A DNA stretch of 64,000 nt from a virus: IMG/VR virus record IMGVR_UViG_3300042923_000474, positions 62,001 through 126,000 of that record, one strand, 5' to 3'. Position 1 is the stretch's first letter, and each line of letters starts with the position of its first letter. The translations under genes were made by a program, and so were the position numbers. Positions 1 through 9,883 of this stretch are shown here, piece by piece. Under the pieces are notes generated by a model. That model was not told the origin of the DNA, did not search any database, and saw only the letters and a list, made by a program, of their open reading frames with translations.

Positions 1-2
1 CC

Positions 3-2327
3 ATGCATTACAACGGCGGAGGTCTGCCCTTCCCTGCAGATAGCCTGATCAACGGTAACTGGATCAGCGACCCGATGAATGCTCAACTACCTGTTCCCCA
101 AAAGCAGGTATTCGCCCAATATCCACAAGTTCAGTGGGTGCTGGGATTTACCGCAGCATTGTTGGTTACGGCATTGCAAGACAAATCGCGTGGCGGTCCT
201 GTGTCGACATTCGCGTACAACCTGTTCTCCAGCAACGGTTACAACAACCAGTTCTGGCTGACCATCGTGGACGAAGCTTCTGACTTCGCGCTGGCTCAGT
301 TGCAGGCATCACCTCAGCACAATGCTCAGCAGGTGGTGGCGGGTGCAGTGAACTTCTACTCTGACTACGCGGCCGCTGCTTGCGTGCTCAAGTGGCCTGA
401 TCTGCAACGCTGGCTTCAACCAGACCAGCTGGCACGCTGCCAGCAGGCAATCAACCAGTGGCATGCGGCGAACGGCCATCAGGCTGCAGCGCCCATTCCA
501 AGCAACACGGCGAACTACGCAACGGCGAACGTGGGTGCAGGTATCACAACCCCGAGCGCCAGTTCCTTTGCGTACAACGTCCAACCCCTCGAAGCTTCTT
601 CTAAGTACGGTGGTCGTCCGAAAGTAAAACCGGATGCCCGTCGCTTGCAAGGAGAACCTACTGACGATCTGAAGGATCTGGGCGTGACTGAAGTCGATAG
701 CATCGGTAAGCAGCAACAGCCAACACCTACGCAGTTGCAGCAACCCGCTATGGCCTCGGCTGGCGGTGCAGCACCTGTCGTGCGTCGTCGTCCACGTCCT
801 ACGCCGCTCGCGGCTGAAGCGATCGTGGTGACTGACAACGCCGGTCAACCTATCCAGCCGAACATTCAGCCTCAACAAGCTGAACGTCCACCGCAGGACA
901 TCCCTCGTGAAGCTCCGCAGGAATTCCTGCCGATGGATCAGGGCATTCCTTCTCTGGACGTGTTGGGCGTGGATGAAAGCGAGTGGGGCGAAATCCCTGC
1001 CTCGCACACCGGTGGCGCTGCTGCGGTAGTTGACAACGATACCCCGCCGGACGATTACGCGATTCACACCAGTGGTCGTTTCCTGATCCGTCCAAAGCAC
1101 AATGACGTGGTTCTGCCTAGCACCTTGGAAGACGCTCAGCTGGAAGAAGAAGACGACCTGGAAATCATTCAGATCTCTTCCCTGCCAGTCGAAGGCGACT
1201 ACTCGGCGCTGGAACTGGAAGATGGCAACGTTGCCGTTGTGGTTGCTCACGACGACACCGGCCGTACTTGGACGGTTGCTCAACCGCACAACTTCCCGTA
1301 CAGCCCACTCACCCACATCCGCTACCTCGTGCACGTCGACGACGATCTCAAGTACGAGGCATTCATGCCGCGAGACCCAGACGTGGAATACGAAGACCTG
1401 GAATTCGATGCGGCCAAACGCATCTCGGCGCGTCAACTGCGTCTGTCGGACAAGACCATCCTGGCTGACCTGTCGGTCATCACCGAGATCGTCCCTGCGG
1501 GTGCTCCGTACACGCTCATCGGTGCTACCGAAGATCTGGTGCGTGCATCTCAATCGGCCGACCAAGGCGCTGCACTGGAAGCTGTAGAACGTTTCCAAGG
1601 CAAGCTGACGTGGTTCGAAGGTACGCTGGAAGAAACCGCCCTGCACAAGGCGCTGTACCGTGTGGACAGTTTCTTCGATCAGGTCAAGGCGCGCAATGCG
1701 GTTATCGTGGCCTACGCCAGCGACACAGTGTCGTTCGTGGCTCACGGCATGGGTACCAAGATCAAAGAACTCAACACGGCACAACACAATCAGCGGCTGG
1801 CTAAACTGCTGCTGTTCGTTCGTGATCTGGAAACCGTGGTGCCACGAGCATTCGTGTACCTCAATGACTGGATGACGCGTGAAGTCAACCGTGTCCTGCA
1901 ATACGAAACGGGGCTCGCTGAGTACACCGTGACTGACTTCGCCCAGGATTACTTCGAACTCATCGAGATGGTTGAGGCGGAGAAGGGCGAACTGGCGGCC
2001 GAGAAGATCGGTACCGTCTTGAACGGCGTGGCACATGGCCTGACGATTGCCTACACTGGAATCGACCTCATGGTGACGCATGCCTACTCGGTAGTTGGTT
2101 TGCCGGTGGGGCTGGCTAGCTTCAAGTTGGAGACGGCGTCTGGGGAGGCGTTCGTTGTTAATTCCACTTGGGGTCCAGAGCTGAACGCTTTGCTGGATGA
2201 GGCAAAGAAAGATGAGGCGCGTCCTTTGAACATCAAAACTTACCTAAGCGGCCGCGATGGTGAGGTGTTTGAAGTGCGCGAGTCCGCTTGGGACGACGGC
2301 TACAAGATGCTCGTTCGTGTGAAGTAA
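3..2327 (+). CDS. Unidentified large phage protein, possibly 5'-truncated
   Basis: The frame is open to the left edge, so the visible ATG at base 3 may not be the true start; at least 774 residues. I do not recognise the family. About residues 1-170 look compact and helical, residues 200-350 are a low-complexity linker rich in Pro, Gln and Ala, and a second folded part (about 350-774) begins in a Glu/Asp-rich stretch. No signal peptide, membrane segment or catalytic motif is evident. It converges on the portal gene and sits next to virion genes, so a structural role is plausible but only inferred from context. Confidence 0.75.
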   Translation: MHYNGGGLPFPADSLINGNWISDPMNAQLPVPQKQVFAQYPQVQWVLGFTAALLVTALQDKSRGGPVSTFAYNLFSSNGYNNQFWLTIVDEASDFALAQLQASPQHNAQQVVAGAVNFYSDYAAAACVLKWPDLQRWLQPDQLARCQQAINQWHAANGHQAAAPIPSNTANYATANVGAGITTPSASSFAYNVQPLEASSKYGGRPKVKPDARRLQGEPTDDLKDLGVTEVDSIGKQQQPTPTQLQQPAMASAGGAAPVVRRRPRPTPLAAEAIVVTDNAGQPIQPNIQPQQAERPPQDIPREAPQEFLPMDQGIPSLDVLGVDESEWGEIPASHTGGAAAVVDNDTPPDDYAIHTSGRFLIRPKHNDVVLPSTLEDAQLEEEDDLEIIQISSLPVEGDYSALELEDGNVAVVVAHDDTGRTWTVAQPHNFPYSPLTHIRYLVHVDDDLKYEAFMPRDPDVEYEDLEFDAAKRISARQLRLSDKTILADLSVITEIVPAGAPYTLIGATEDLVRASQSADQGAALEAVERFQGKLTWFEGTLEETALHKALYRVDSFFDQVKARNAVIVAYASDTVSFVAHGMGTKIKELNTAQHNQRLAKLLLFVRDLETVVPRAFVYLNDWMTREVNRVLQYETGLAEYTVTDFAQDYFELIEMVEAEKGELAAEKIGTVLNGVAHGLTIAYTGIDLMVTHAYSVVGLPVGLASFKLETASGEAFVVNSTWGPELNALLDEAKKDEARPLNIKTYLSGRDGEVFEVRESAWDDGYKMLVRVK

Positions 2328-2393
2328 CTTCGACTAACCCTTCCATTAACTTGACAACCCCGGATTGACACCCAACGAAAGCGCCTAATAAGC

Positions 2394-2454
2394 GCATAGA
2401 CTCCAGGCCCACCGGGGGCCTGGAGTCACTTTCACCTATGCTATTTTTTTTTGT
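2394..2454. terminator. Bidirectional hairpin with GCATA/TATGC flanks, plus T-run
   Basis: A perfect 12-bp stem (2399-2410 with 2416-2427, loop ACCGG) lies between convergent genes. It is flanked by GCATAG (2394-2399) and CTATGC (2436-2441), followed by a T-run at 2443-2452. First member of the stem/TATGC family seen throughout the window; here a conventional U-tract also exists for the plus strand, but some 15 bases beyond the stem. Confidence 0.8.
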
Positions 2455-2455
2455 C

Positions 2456-5197
2456 TCAGACAGTGCTGTCGTCGTTGGAGCTGTCGTCACTGGTGCTGGA
2501 AGAATCATCCTCGGAAGAGGAATCACCCGAGTCATCACCAAAGTCGAACTCACCACCATCGCCATCGCCGTCTTCGTCGCCCATGTCGAAGTCACCGAAG
2601 TCGTCATCGCCCCCGAAGTCAGAGTCGAAGTCGTCACCACCGCTACCACCACCTGTGGTCTCTGAACCCTCACCGGCCTCAGTGCCCTCAACACGGTTAG
2701 CATCCAGACGCTCCTTGAGAGTCGCCATCTGGTTCTCACTGATGAGTGCGGCAGAGTACAGCTGTAGGCCCATGCCTTGGATGATCTTGGTAAGACGCCC
2801 TGCGTTGACCACACCGTCCATAACCAGCATGCTGCCTGGATCTTCGGCGGTGTCGTTCTTGAACAGGTTGGTAACCTCTGGCAAGATCGAGTTGCTGCGG
2901 CAGTAATCGAGCACCAGCGTAGACTTCACAGATGCCTTCAGTACAGCCACCCACTCGTTCGCACTTTCACCCGTCACGTTCGACTGCATCAGATCGTCAG
3001 GAACAATGTTGTCCAAGACTTTCTCAACAGCGGTCACGTAGTCGTCAAGATCGGTCATGCGGTTGGCAAGGCCGGTATCAGGACGAGGGAGGGTGCAGGT
3101 ATAGATCGAGAAGAAAGCTGTGATGAAATAATCTTCACCGAGCTTGGCCACAATCTTCTTGTCCATCTTGTCGACGTGGTTACCCACAGCCTTACGCATC
3201 TTATCCATGTAGCCCTTGTGGTTAAGGACCAACTTGATAAGTGTTTCGCGGATGAACAGGTTAGTGCGATCTTGCAATGCCAGTGCACGTTTGAGCGACA
3301 GTTCGTTCGAGGTCGCCATCTTGGACGAGAACTCGATCTGAGTCGACAGGTCCACAATCTCTGGTGCCAGACCAAAGCCCATGGTTTGCCGCTTACGCAG
3401 ATCTTCATCCAGATCCAGGTTGACTTCCTTGTACTCAACCGGGCGAGAGTCGATAGACACCTCGGTACCAGGGTAGTTGTCACCACCCTTCACAGATACG
3501 GCCAGACCAGAGTTCTGAGCCACTTCAACCATACGACGAGGGTTGGAGCTAGCCCATGGAATGGAGTTGCCGCGGTTACGAGCGTACTCGTGGAGAATCA
3601 TCTCCTTGGTACGAGACTTGTTAGGGTCATCCTCGTCCACTGTGATGTTGAGCGTACGGTGATCGATCGAGTTGCGGATGTGCGTTTCGATGTTCATGAA
3701 CATGGTCAGTGCACGGATAGAGGACAGGATCTTGTTGTCTTCCATCAGCGAACGGCCAGTACCGTTGTCGTTGTAGTCGTACGTCCAGTAGATCACCATG
3801 TCGGCAGGGACATAAACCACACGAGTCTGCTTACCCGCCAGCGCTCGTTCGAACATCAGGTCGTAAGCCATTTCCACACGGCTCACGGTCACGTTACCCA
3901 CCGAACCATGCAACAGACGATTCTCGATGTCACGCAGAGCCAACTCACGGAAAGCCTGCACCGCTTGCATCGTCATCAACTGTTGGGAGAAACCATCCTC
4001 CATGTTCAGCTGGTCTGCCATGTTATTCAGCATGCCAGAGACAGCGTTACGGTTGTTGAACACACCCGCTGAGATGTTACGCATGTAATCGCTACGGGCC
4101 GAACGACTGATGAAGGCGCCGAACTCATCGAGCAAGAACAGGTAACCCACAGGTTTGCTCGGACTGCCTGGACGCACTACAGGCATGCAGGATTCAGTTG
4201 GAGCACCTTTCCACAAAGGAGGACCTACCGCTTCGCGGCTGGCTTCTTCCTGACGCATCATCATGACGATGTCTTCAGGCTTGTGGTCTGGACTGTGGTA
4301 CATGGCTTCGATGTTGCCGAACATGCTGTTGCCACCAAACGACTCAATGGCCATGTTGGTTTGCGTACGCTTGATCGAGGAGACGATGTCTTCCAGCTTC
4401 ATCATCTGCGGGTTATCAAACAGCTCAGGCATCACAAAGCCTGTCAGCTTGCTGAAGTCCCACTTGTTGCCATCCATCATGGTACCCGCTACTTTGAGCG
4501 GTTCGAGCTTGTCGACAACCTCAGGCGGTCTGGACAGGCCATCCAGCATGCTCTCCAGCGTCATCTTCACGCCGGCAGCTGGAGCGGTCTTTGGACCATT
4601 GGCCATGAAGCCGCGGGGCTTGCTGATGTCGTTGTAGAGACCCTTCTCACGGAACGATTCCAACGTGATCTTGTGCGCACCCCGGCCATTGATCAAGTCG
4701 TCCAACGAGTTCTCAGGGATGACGATAGAAACGTCAGCACCTTCAGAGACTAAGGCCTTACGCAGTTTTTCCTGCAAAAGGGACTTAATCTTATAGTTCT
4801 GCTCGGCCTCCTTCAAGATTTCGAGCATCTCCTGTGCCATTTCGGCAACCAGGATATTCGGTTCAACGGCATGCTTGAGTTCGATCTTGTCGATGTCTTT
4901 GGGTGTCAGAATCAACGACAACAGAACCTGGATGCAGAGTTCAATCTCCGGCAGCATGGCCATGTGGTTTTTGTAGTCGTCGATGTTTGTAGCCATGACA
5001 TCGGCGGATTCTTGCAGGTAGCCAAAGTTACCCAAGTAAGGACTGTCGGTACGCTCGCGACTTTCGCCGTTAGGGTCGCGAATCATCTTTGACATGATGG
5101 TGTTGTTATCAACACCCGCTCGACTGTGCGGGAGTCGGGTATTGGGTGCGCCAGAACGAATGACGTTCTGAGCAGAGACTCGACCTGACGGGTTCAT
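2456..5197 (-). CDS. Portal protein (phage head-tail connector)
   Basis: Predicted portal, forming the ring through which DNA enters and leaves the capsid. The middle of the 913-residue protein has the characteristic portal order: a beta segment with VYVPADMVIYW, then YDYNDNGTGRSLME, a helical stretch on allocating subunits, then IRNSIDHRTL. The length suits the very large portals of jumbo phages. The start is ATG at 5197, preceded by AGAAGGA six bases upstream; a frame-extending ATG at 5251 lacks such a site. The last 60-70 residues are an extreme Asp/Ser/Gly/Glu tail. Family assignment is from the motif pattern, not from a search. Divergent from the next gene, convergent with the previous one. 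Confidence 0.72.
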   Translation of the reverse strand: MNPSGRVSAQNVIRSGAPNTRLPHSRAGVDNNTIMSKMIRDPNGESRERTDSPYLGNFGYLQESADVMATNIDDYKNHMAMLPEIELCIQVLLSLILTPKDIDKIELKHAVEPNILVAEMAQEMLEILKEAEQNYKIKSLLQEKLRKALVSEGADVSIVIPENSLDDLINGRGAHKITLESFREKGLYNDISKPRGFMANGPKTAPAAGVKMTLESMLDGLSRPPEVVDKLEPLKVAGTMMDGNKWDFSKLTGFVMPELFDNPQMMKLEDIVSSIKRTQTNMAIESFGGNSMFGNIEAMYHSPDHKPEDIVMMMRQEEASREAVGPPLWKGAPTESCMPVVRPGSPSKPVGYLFLLDEFGAFISRSARSDYMRNISAGVFNNRNAVSGMLNNMADQLNMEDGFSQQLMTMQAVQAFRELALRDIENRLLHGSVGNVTVSRVEMAYDLMFERALAGKQTRVVYVPADMVIYWTYDYNDNGTGRSLMEDNKILSSIRALTMFMNIETHIRNSIDHRTLNITVDEDDPNKSRTKEMILHEYARNRGNSIPWASSNPRRMVEVAQNSGLAVSVKGGDNYPGTEVSIDSRPVEYKEVNLDLDEDLRKRQTMGFGLAPEIVDLSTQIEFSSKMATSNELSLKRALALQDRTNLFIRETLIKLVLNHKGYMDKMRKAVGNHVDKMDKKIVAKLGEDYFITAFFSIYTCTLPRPDTGLANRMTDLDDYVTAVEKVLDNIVPDDLMQSNVTGESANEWVAVLKASVKSTLVLDYCRSNSILPEVTNLFKNDTAEDPGSMLVMDGVVNAGRLTKIIQGMGLQLYSAALISENQMATLKERLDANRVEGTEAGEGSETTGGGSGGDDFDSDFGGDDDFGDFDMGDEDGDGDGGEFDFGDDSGDSSSEDDSSSTSDDSSNDDSTV

Positions 5198-5243
5198 CGT
5201 ACGTCCTTCTTTTACAGGTGTCACAATTTTTGGGGTGCTGGCG

Positions 5244-7529
5244 ATGGCCAACGACTATTATCAAATCTACCGCGATAGCGTAAAGCGGATGGCCCGAACT
5301 ATGGTCATTCGTCATGACCTCAGCGCTCAGGCTACAAACCGTTACCTCATCAATGCCGGTATTCCCGTGGGCGATGATAGACGAGGCTGGCGTTACTACA
5401 TGAATATCGCCGGACTATATCATTCTACTAATGAAATGATGCAGGTCCAAAGTCTTGACACACGGGAAATGATTGACTTCACCCGCGAGAACATGGCCAT
5501 CCACCGGGCTACGGCTCGGGGCTACGCTTACGGTACTCGCTACTACAAAGAGCTGGTGGCTCAGTGGGGGCGACAAGAGCGACTGATTAAAGGCATCATT
5601 AACCCAGTGGACATTGATGTGGCTATCAATGCTCGGGAGAATGAGATCCTCTGGATTGATCCTTTGCTCATGAGTGAGAACGAGGACAACCTCAAGTTAC
5701 TCATCCAAAGTCAGATCGATGCAACAATGGATCGCTGGCATGTCGAGATGTACTCGTTGACCGAGAGCCTCTACGACTGCTCACGCTACGTGAACCTTTA
5801 TGCCCACATGCCGGCCTTCATCGAGTTCGCTCGTTGGAAGAACAGCCGTACAGAGCGGGCACACAGCTTCTACATCCGTCAGTTCCTCGCAGCCAACGGT
5901 CGATTGGACCAATGGTTCGATGCGATGAGTCTGGAACAGCGTTTGTTCTTCTACCGCAACCTGCCTTACCTGCACCGTTACCCGGGTTGGCAGGACACGT
6001 TCGACTGGCTCAAGGTCGAGGTGTTGGAAAAACGTCTGTTCCCATTGGCCGACTATCGACTGATTCAAAACGTCGAGAACATGCCGAATGACCTGACGCC
6101 GGCTGTGGAACTGATCCGTCAGGAAACCACTGCAGACTACGCTGGGATCAAGCCTACCAAGGCCTCGGTGCGGGATGTGTTGGTGAAGCAGCAACGCTTG
6201 GCACTGCGCAACGCCGAGACGCTGGAAGAGAACGAGATCGAAACAACTCAGTTGATGAGCAATGCTCAGGTCAGCGAGATGCAGACCAAGGTGTTGGAAT
6301 CGGACGTGCTGGACATGACCGATAGCCAGATCTTTAAGCTCGAAGAGTTTCTGATCAACCACTGGGCCTATCTGGCCTTAGAGGAACGTTACCTTGCCAT
6401 CGTAACCGTTGAACACCCTCGCACCGGTGAGCCTATCCAGTTGTCTGCACTGGATGCGTTCATTCTGTTCCTGTACGTGTACAACAAGTCCGTGCTGCAA
6501 GACCTGACACTGGTACCCGACATTCATGTCAGCTGCGTGTTGAAAGATCCAAAGCCTAGCGCCAAGGAAATGTTCGATGTCTGCTGCTTGGGCAAGAATG
6601 CTTCTATCAACCACGCCAATGCACTCTGGGACATGATCCCTGAGTTCACCTCCTACATCTCTACTGAATCGTTCTACAACGCTGTGAATGCTTTGTACAA
6701 CGCCGCAGTGGATCAGCACAACTTGGCAGCCTTCCAAGGCCACTTACAAACGCGTGCTGAAGTGGAGGCCATGGGCCTTTACATGTTCATGGACTACGGC
6801 GTAAGTCTAGCTGGTGAAGTGCCATACGACGATTGGATGAATGTGCGGGGTCTGTCCACGATCCGTGACCTGAACCAGACAGAGTGTGAAGGCTTGTCTT
6901 CTGCTCTGCTGCAAAGTGCTACGGGGATGGACCTCAACGTCTCGCTGTCGTTGAACGATATCCACAAGGCCATGATCGGCATCATGCAGCGCCTGTCGTC
7001 TTATTCGGTTCACTATGTGCGCCTGATGAACGACTCGCCACTGCGTCCGATCGACCTTAAGTGGATTCGTATTGGTGACACGCTCGGTACAGGTGAAGGG
7101 CATCACGAGTTCGATATCCTGAAACTCAAGGAGATCCACAGTAAGGGTCAGCTCAAGGGTAACTCGGTATTGCCGAACCTTGACAACATGCAGGTGCAGG
7201 AGTGGGAGACGGATCTGGCGGGTACATCGATGATGATGTTCGGCCTGACGTTTGAACAGCAGACCGAGAAGCATGGCCACTCGTACATTGAGATGCCACG
7301 TCTGCGGATGTTTGAACCCGTACTGCGTCCAGTGACAGACCTGTCGGTCTACAAGCTTTCCACAGACATCATCGTGGGGCCACTGGACCCAGAGGCAGAG
7401 CACGTGGGTGAGGTGATCTCTACTCGCTACTTGTCCGGCCTGAACTACCCGAACCATGCCAGTGAACTGACACCGCTGGATCGCGTGATCACCAACGTTA
7501 ACCTCAGGGGGCTTGAGTACCCTGAATAA
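5244..7529 (+). CDS. Virion structural protein, tail/baseplate block (unknown fold)
   Basis: A 761-residue protein without a motif I can name. It has no signal peptide or membrane helix and is rich in aromatic residues and Arg. It starts the plus-strand structural run just 46 bases from the divergent portal start. The ATG at 5244 was preferred over an in-frame GTG at 5235; only a weak G-rich site (GGGGTG) precedes it. It ends at a classical intrinsic terminator. Its position beside the portal and before four overlapping small virion genes suggests a tail or baseplate component; this is inference. Confidence 0.7.
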   Translation: MANDYYQIYRDSVKRMARTMVIRHDLSAQATNRYLINAGIPVGDDRRGWRYYMNIAGLYHSTNEMMQVQSLDTREMIDFTRENMAIHRATARGYAYGTRYYKELVAQWGRQERLIKGIINPVDIDVAINARENEILWIDPLLMSENEDNLKLLIQSQIDATMDRWHVEMYSLTESLYDCSRYVNLYAHMPAFIEFARWKNSRTERAHSFYIRQFLAANGRLDQWFDAMSLEQRLFFYRNLPYLHRYPGWQDTFDWLKVEVLEKRLFPLADYRLIQNVENMPNDLTPAVELIRQETTADYAGIKPTKASVRDVLVKQQRLALRNAETLEENEIETTQLMSNAQVSEMQTKVLESDVLDMTDSQIFKLEEFLINHWAYLALEERYLAIVTVEHPRTGEPIQLSALDAFILFLYVYNKSVLQDLTLVPDIHVSCVLKDPKPSAKEMFDVCCLGKNASINHANALWDMIPEFTSYISTESFYNAVNALYNAAVDQHNLAAFQGHLQTRAEVEAMGLYMFMDYGVSLAGEVPYDDWMNVRGLSTIRDLNQTECEGLSSALLQSATGMDLNVSLSLNDIHKAMIGIMQRLSSYSVHYVRLMNDSPLRPIDLKWIRIGDTLGTGEGHHEFDILKLKEIHSKGQLKGNSVLPNLDNMQVQEWETDLAGTSMMMFGLTFEQQTEKHGHSYIEMPRLRMFEPVLRPVTDLSVYKLSTDIIVGPLDPEAEHVGEVISTRYLSGLNYPNHASELTPLDRVITNVNLRGLEYPE

Positions 7530-7546
7530 GGTGACTCCCCTCTAAG

Positions 7547-7575
7547 AGACGGGCCCAGTGCCCGTCTATTTTTTT
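7547..7575 (+). terminator. Classical intrinsic terminator
   Basis: An 8-bp stem AGACGGGC/GCCCGTCT (7547-7554 with 7560-7567) is followed at once by ATTTTTTT. Unlike most hairpins in this window it has an immediate U-tract and no TATGC. It separates the 761-residue virion gene from the next structural run. Confidence 0.8.
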
Positions 7576-7593
7576 GTCAAATGGAAGAACATC

Positions 7594-8814
7594 ATGAGCG
7601 AGTTCTATGCTGCTCGGGCGGCGAGACTGCCCCCCAAAGACTTTGTGTTGTTCTTGTTCAACCATGTCTCTGGCCTGAACATCAACTCCTACGAGGCTGA
7701 AGTGTCTGCCCCGCTGGGGAAAGATGCCCAAGGCCGTACGGTGGTGAACATCCGTGGATTGGGTCAACCCGGTCCTAACGGAGACGGTGGCTACATTAAC
7801 CGTGCCGAGTTCGCCTATCGTCGTACACCGCTGGATCAGATCGATCTACCTACCGACGGTAGTTTCTTTGATGTGATTGGTTCTCGTCCGACGTTCGTTG
7901 AGATCGTGGATGAGCTGCGTCGTCGTACACAGTTGGGTTGCACAGTGGCCGACTTTATTCCCACGGAGTATCGCTCTGACCAAACCACAGGTTACGTGCT
8001 CAAGGCCGACCCCAACAGTCTGCGCTTTGAAGGCCGGGTCAACATCGGCAACCCACGTCGTGCCAACATCGATGAGTTCATCCCAGCCGACATCGGTGAA
8101 CTGACCTTCGAACAGTACGACGGCATCTTTGACCTGAACTTGAATCGCATCCCGATCAACTTCGACGTCACTGAGTACCCAGACCAGATCACCAAACTGG
8201 CGAAGGGTTACAAGATCCGTACCAATGACTTGGTCCTGTTCAGCCTGTTGCAGGTGCAAGCCGACTACAGTGGTCTGCCATTGACCAACGACACAACGCC
8301 AAATGACCTGCTCAACGTCTACCAAGCGGAAGTGACCTACCACGGTCCTCTACGTCAGGATGCCGATGACAAGCATTTGTTTGCCAGTCGTGATCGGGTG
8401 ATTGAGTTGACCCCCTCCAAGGTCTATGCCCCACGGGCTCAGGGTGTGCTCAAGCTCTACTACTCCACCGATGTTCCAGCCTCCCCGGTATTGGCCAGCC
8501 AGAACATCTACGCACTGAACCTACTGTCTACGCCCGCTTCTGGCAGTGCACAGGCAGCGTTCTGGGCGCAGTGCGTGAAAGGTAGACTGTTGGACCAAAA
8601 TGGGACAGCAGGGGTTATCTCCACGGCGTTCCAAGCCGCATTTGGGATAACATATGACCCCATCCTCAAGCAGGCGTTGAAAGTGACCTATAATGGCCCC
8701 GCTCGACCTATCGATCAGGTGCCCGCTGGCAAGACGACCTGCAACGTCTGTGAGCTTTCTGTTGTGGACAGCCCACTTGACTTCATCTACGGCCCAGGCA
8801 AGGTGTACTACTGA
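7594..8814 (+). CDS. Virion structural protein, baseplate-type
   Basis: A 406-residue protein starting at ATG 7594 behind GGAAGAA; an upstream in-frame start overlaps the terminator and is unlikely. It appears to contain two related halves, with similar strands around LRFEGRVNIGN and LKQALKVTYNG, as in a duplicated beta domain. Its stop overlaps the ATG of the next gene by one base (TGATG), and the following genes overlap by four bases, so five proteins are translationally coupled and probably assemble together. No enzymatic motif is visible. The baseplate role is inferred from position and beta-rich composition. Confidence 0.7.
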   Translation: MSEFYAARAARLPPKDFVLFLFNHVSGLNINSYEAEVSAPLGKDAQGRTVVNIRGLGQPGPNGDGGYINRAEFAYRRTPLDQIDLPTDGSFFDVIGSRPTFVEIVDELRRRTQLGCTVADFIPTEYRSDQTTGYVLKADPNSLRFEGRVNIGNPRRANIDEFIPADIGELTFEQYDGIFDLNLNRIPINFDVTEYPDQITKLAKGYKIRTNDLVLFSLLQVQADYSGLPLTNDTTPNDLLNVYQAEVTYHGPLRQDADDKHLFASRDRVIELTPSKVYAPRAQGVLKLYYSTDVPASPVLASQNIYALNLLSTPASGSAQAAFWAQCVKGRLLDQNGTAGVISTAFQAAFGITYDPILKQALKVTYNGPARPIDQVPAGKTTCNVCELSVVDSPLDFIYGPGKVYY

Positions 8815-9380
8815 TGAGCGCTATCATTGACCTTCTTGCCGTGTCGCAAGAGGAAGCCATCATGCGCAACCTCGCAGAGCGCATGGGGGTGGACTTCGAG
8901 TTGATCCATCCCAAATACTTCACGTTCACGTACAACCAATTGGATGACGTGCGCGTGGCTATTCAAATTCGTGCACGAGCACAAACTGTCAATGGTGAGA
9001 AGTCTCCATGGCAGGCTGACCGCACCGTGCAGTTCCACCGTGCCAAGTTGCGAGGCCTGGCCAGCCAACGGATGCTCAATGTCAATTGGGTATCAGGCAT
9101 GGCCATCGAACACATTCTGCGCGCCCTGAAGCTGACCCACAGCTTTAATGTGTCGGCCAGCGAACTTGAGTTCCAGCAGGCTGATGGCAGTTGGATTCAA
9201 TTGGCTGAGTCCTATCGCCCTGTGGTCAAGACTCTGTACTGCCGCTTTGCTGCATCGCAAGGTCGGTTCCTGCCCAGCTCCAGCCAGTTCACGGTGGTGC
9301 TGTCCGATACCCAGCGTAATGACTTGGGCGAATACCTGCGCATCATCTCGGCAGGTACCGTAACGGGAGCACTGCAATGA
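8814..9380 (+). CDS. Virion structural protein, unknown
   Basis: A 188-residue protein in the coupled structural run; its ATG overlaps the upstream stop and its end overlaps the next start by four bases. The N-terminal 70 residues look helical then beta; HILRALKLTHSFNVS and a Ser/Gln-rich beta C-terminus follow. It has no recognisable motif. The tight coupling implies defined stoichiometry with its neighbours in the tail or baseplate. Confidence 0.7.
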   Translation: MSAIIDLLAVSQEEAIMRNLAERMGVDFELIHPKYFTFTYNQLDDVRVAIQIRARAQTVNGEKSPWQADRTVQFHRAKLRGLASQRMLNVNWVSGMAIEHILRALKLTHSFNVSASELEFQQADGSWIQLAESYRPVVKTLYCRFAASQGRFLPSSSQFTVVLSDTQRNDLGEYLRIISAGTVTGALQ

Positions 9381-9883
9381 GTGGAATGATTACCCGTGAT
9401 GAGTTGCGGGGTATCTCGGTGAGCGGTTTGATTACACTGTACGTTAACCGTGCGGGTGATCTGAACATCGAGTCCAAGCACCTCAAGCTGGAAACCGCTA
9501 CTCGACTGGAGAACGGCGATGTGCGGTGCAAGCTGACACCAGCGCCTGAAACTGGTTGGAATAACGGTCCTATCGAAGTCGTCATCCCACCTGTGCGTGT
9601 CGGTGAGGTCTACGACGAGACCGAGATTCAGTGGGCCGACATTGGCACCCACACGTTGGAGGAGGTGTTCAAGCAAGCCAACCTGCCTCCACCAGCCCCG
9701 TCCAGTGTAGAGGTTGAGGAATACCTGATGCTTGATCCAGGCCCAGAGCTGAAACTCAAGTATCGTTTGACCTACACACACGCTTTCTTCATGGGTGACG
9801 TGATTGTCCGCATCGCTGGTGCGCCTAACAATCTTGACTCCCTCGAATTCCTTAACAACCTTTTCATCAGGGCTGAGCAATGA
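9377..9883 (+). CDS. Virion structural protein, unknown
   Basis: A 168-residue acidic, beta-rich protein with a proline-containing linker (NLPPPAPSS) near residue 110. It overlaps both neighbours by four bases (ATGA-type junctions), so it is part of the same coupled operon as the flanking genes. No family is recognised. A structural role is inferred only from the operon. Confidence 0.7.
   Translation: MSGMITRDELRGISVSGLITLYVNRAGDLNIESKHLKLETATRLENGDVRCKLTPAPETGWNNGPIEVVIPPVRVGEVYDETEIQWADIGTHTLEEVFKQANLPPPAPSSVEVEEYLMLDPGPELKLKYRLTYTHAFFMGDVIVRIAGAPNNLDSLEFLNNLFIRAEQ

Noticed and set aside
309-2081. A 590-codon open frame antisense to the first gene
   Set aside because: It is a mirror of a coding gene in a moderately GC-rich genome; it has no ribosome site and an atypical Arg/His/Val-rich composition.
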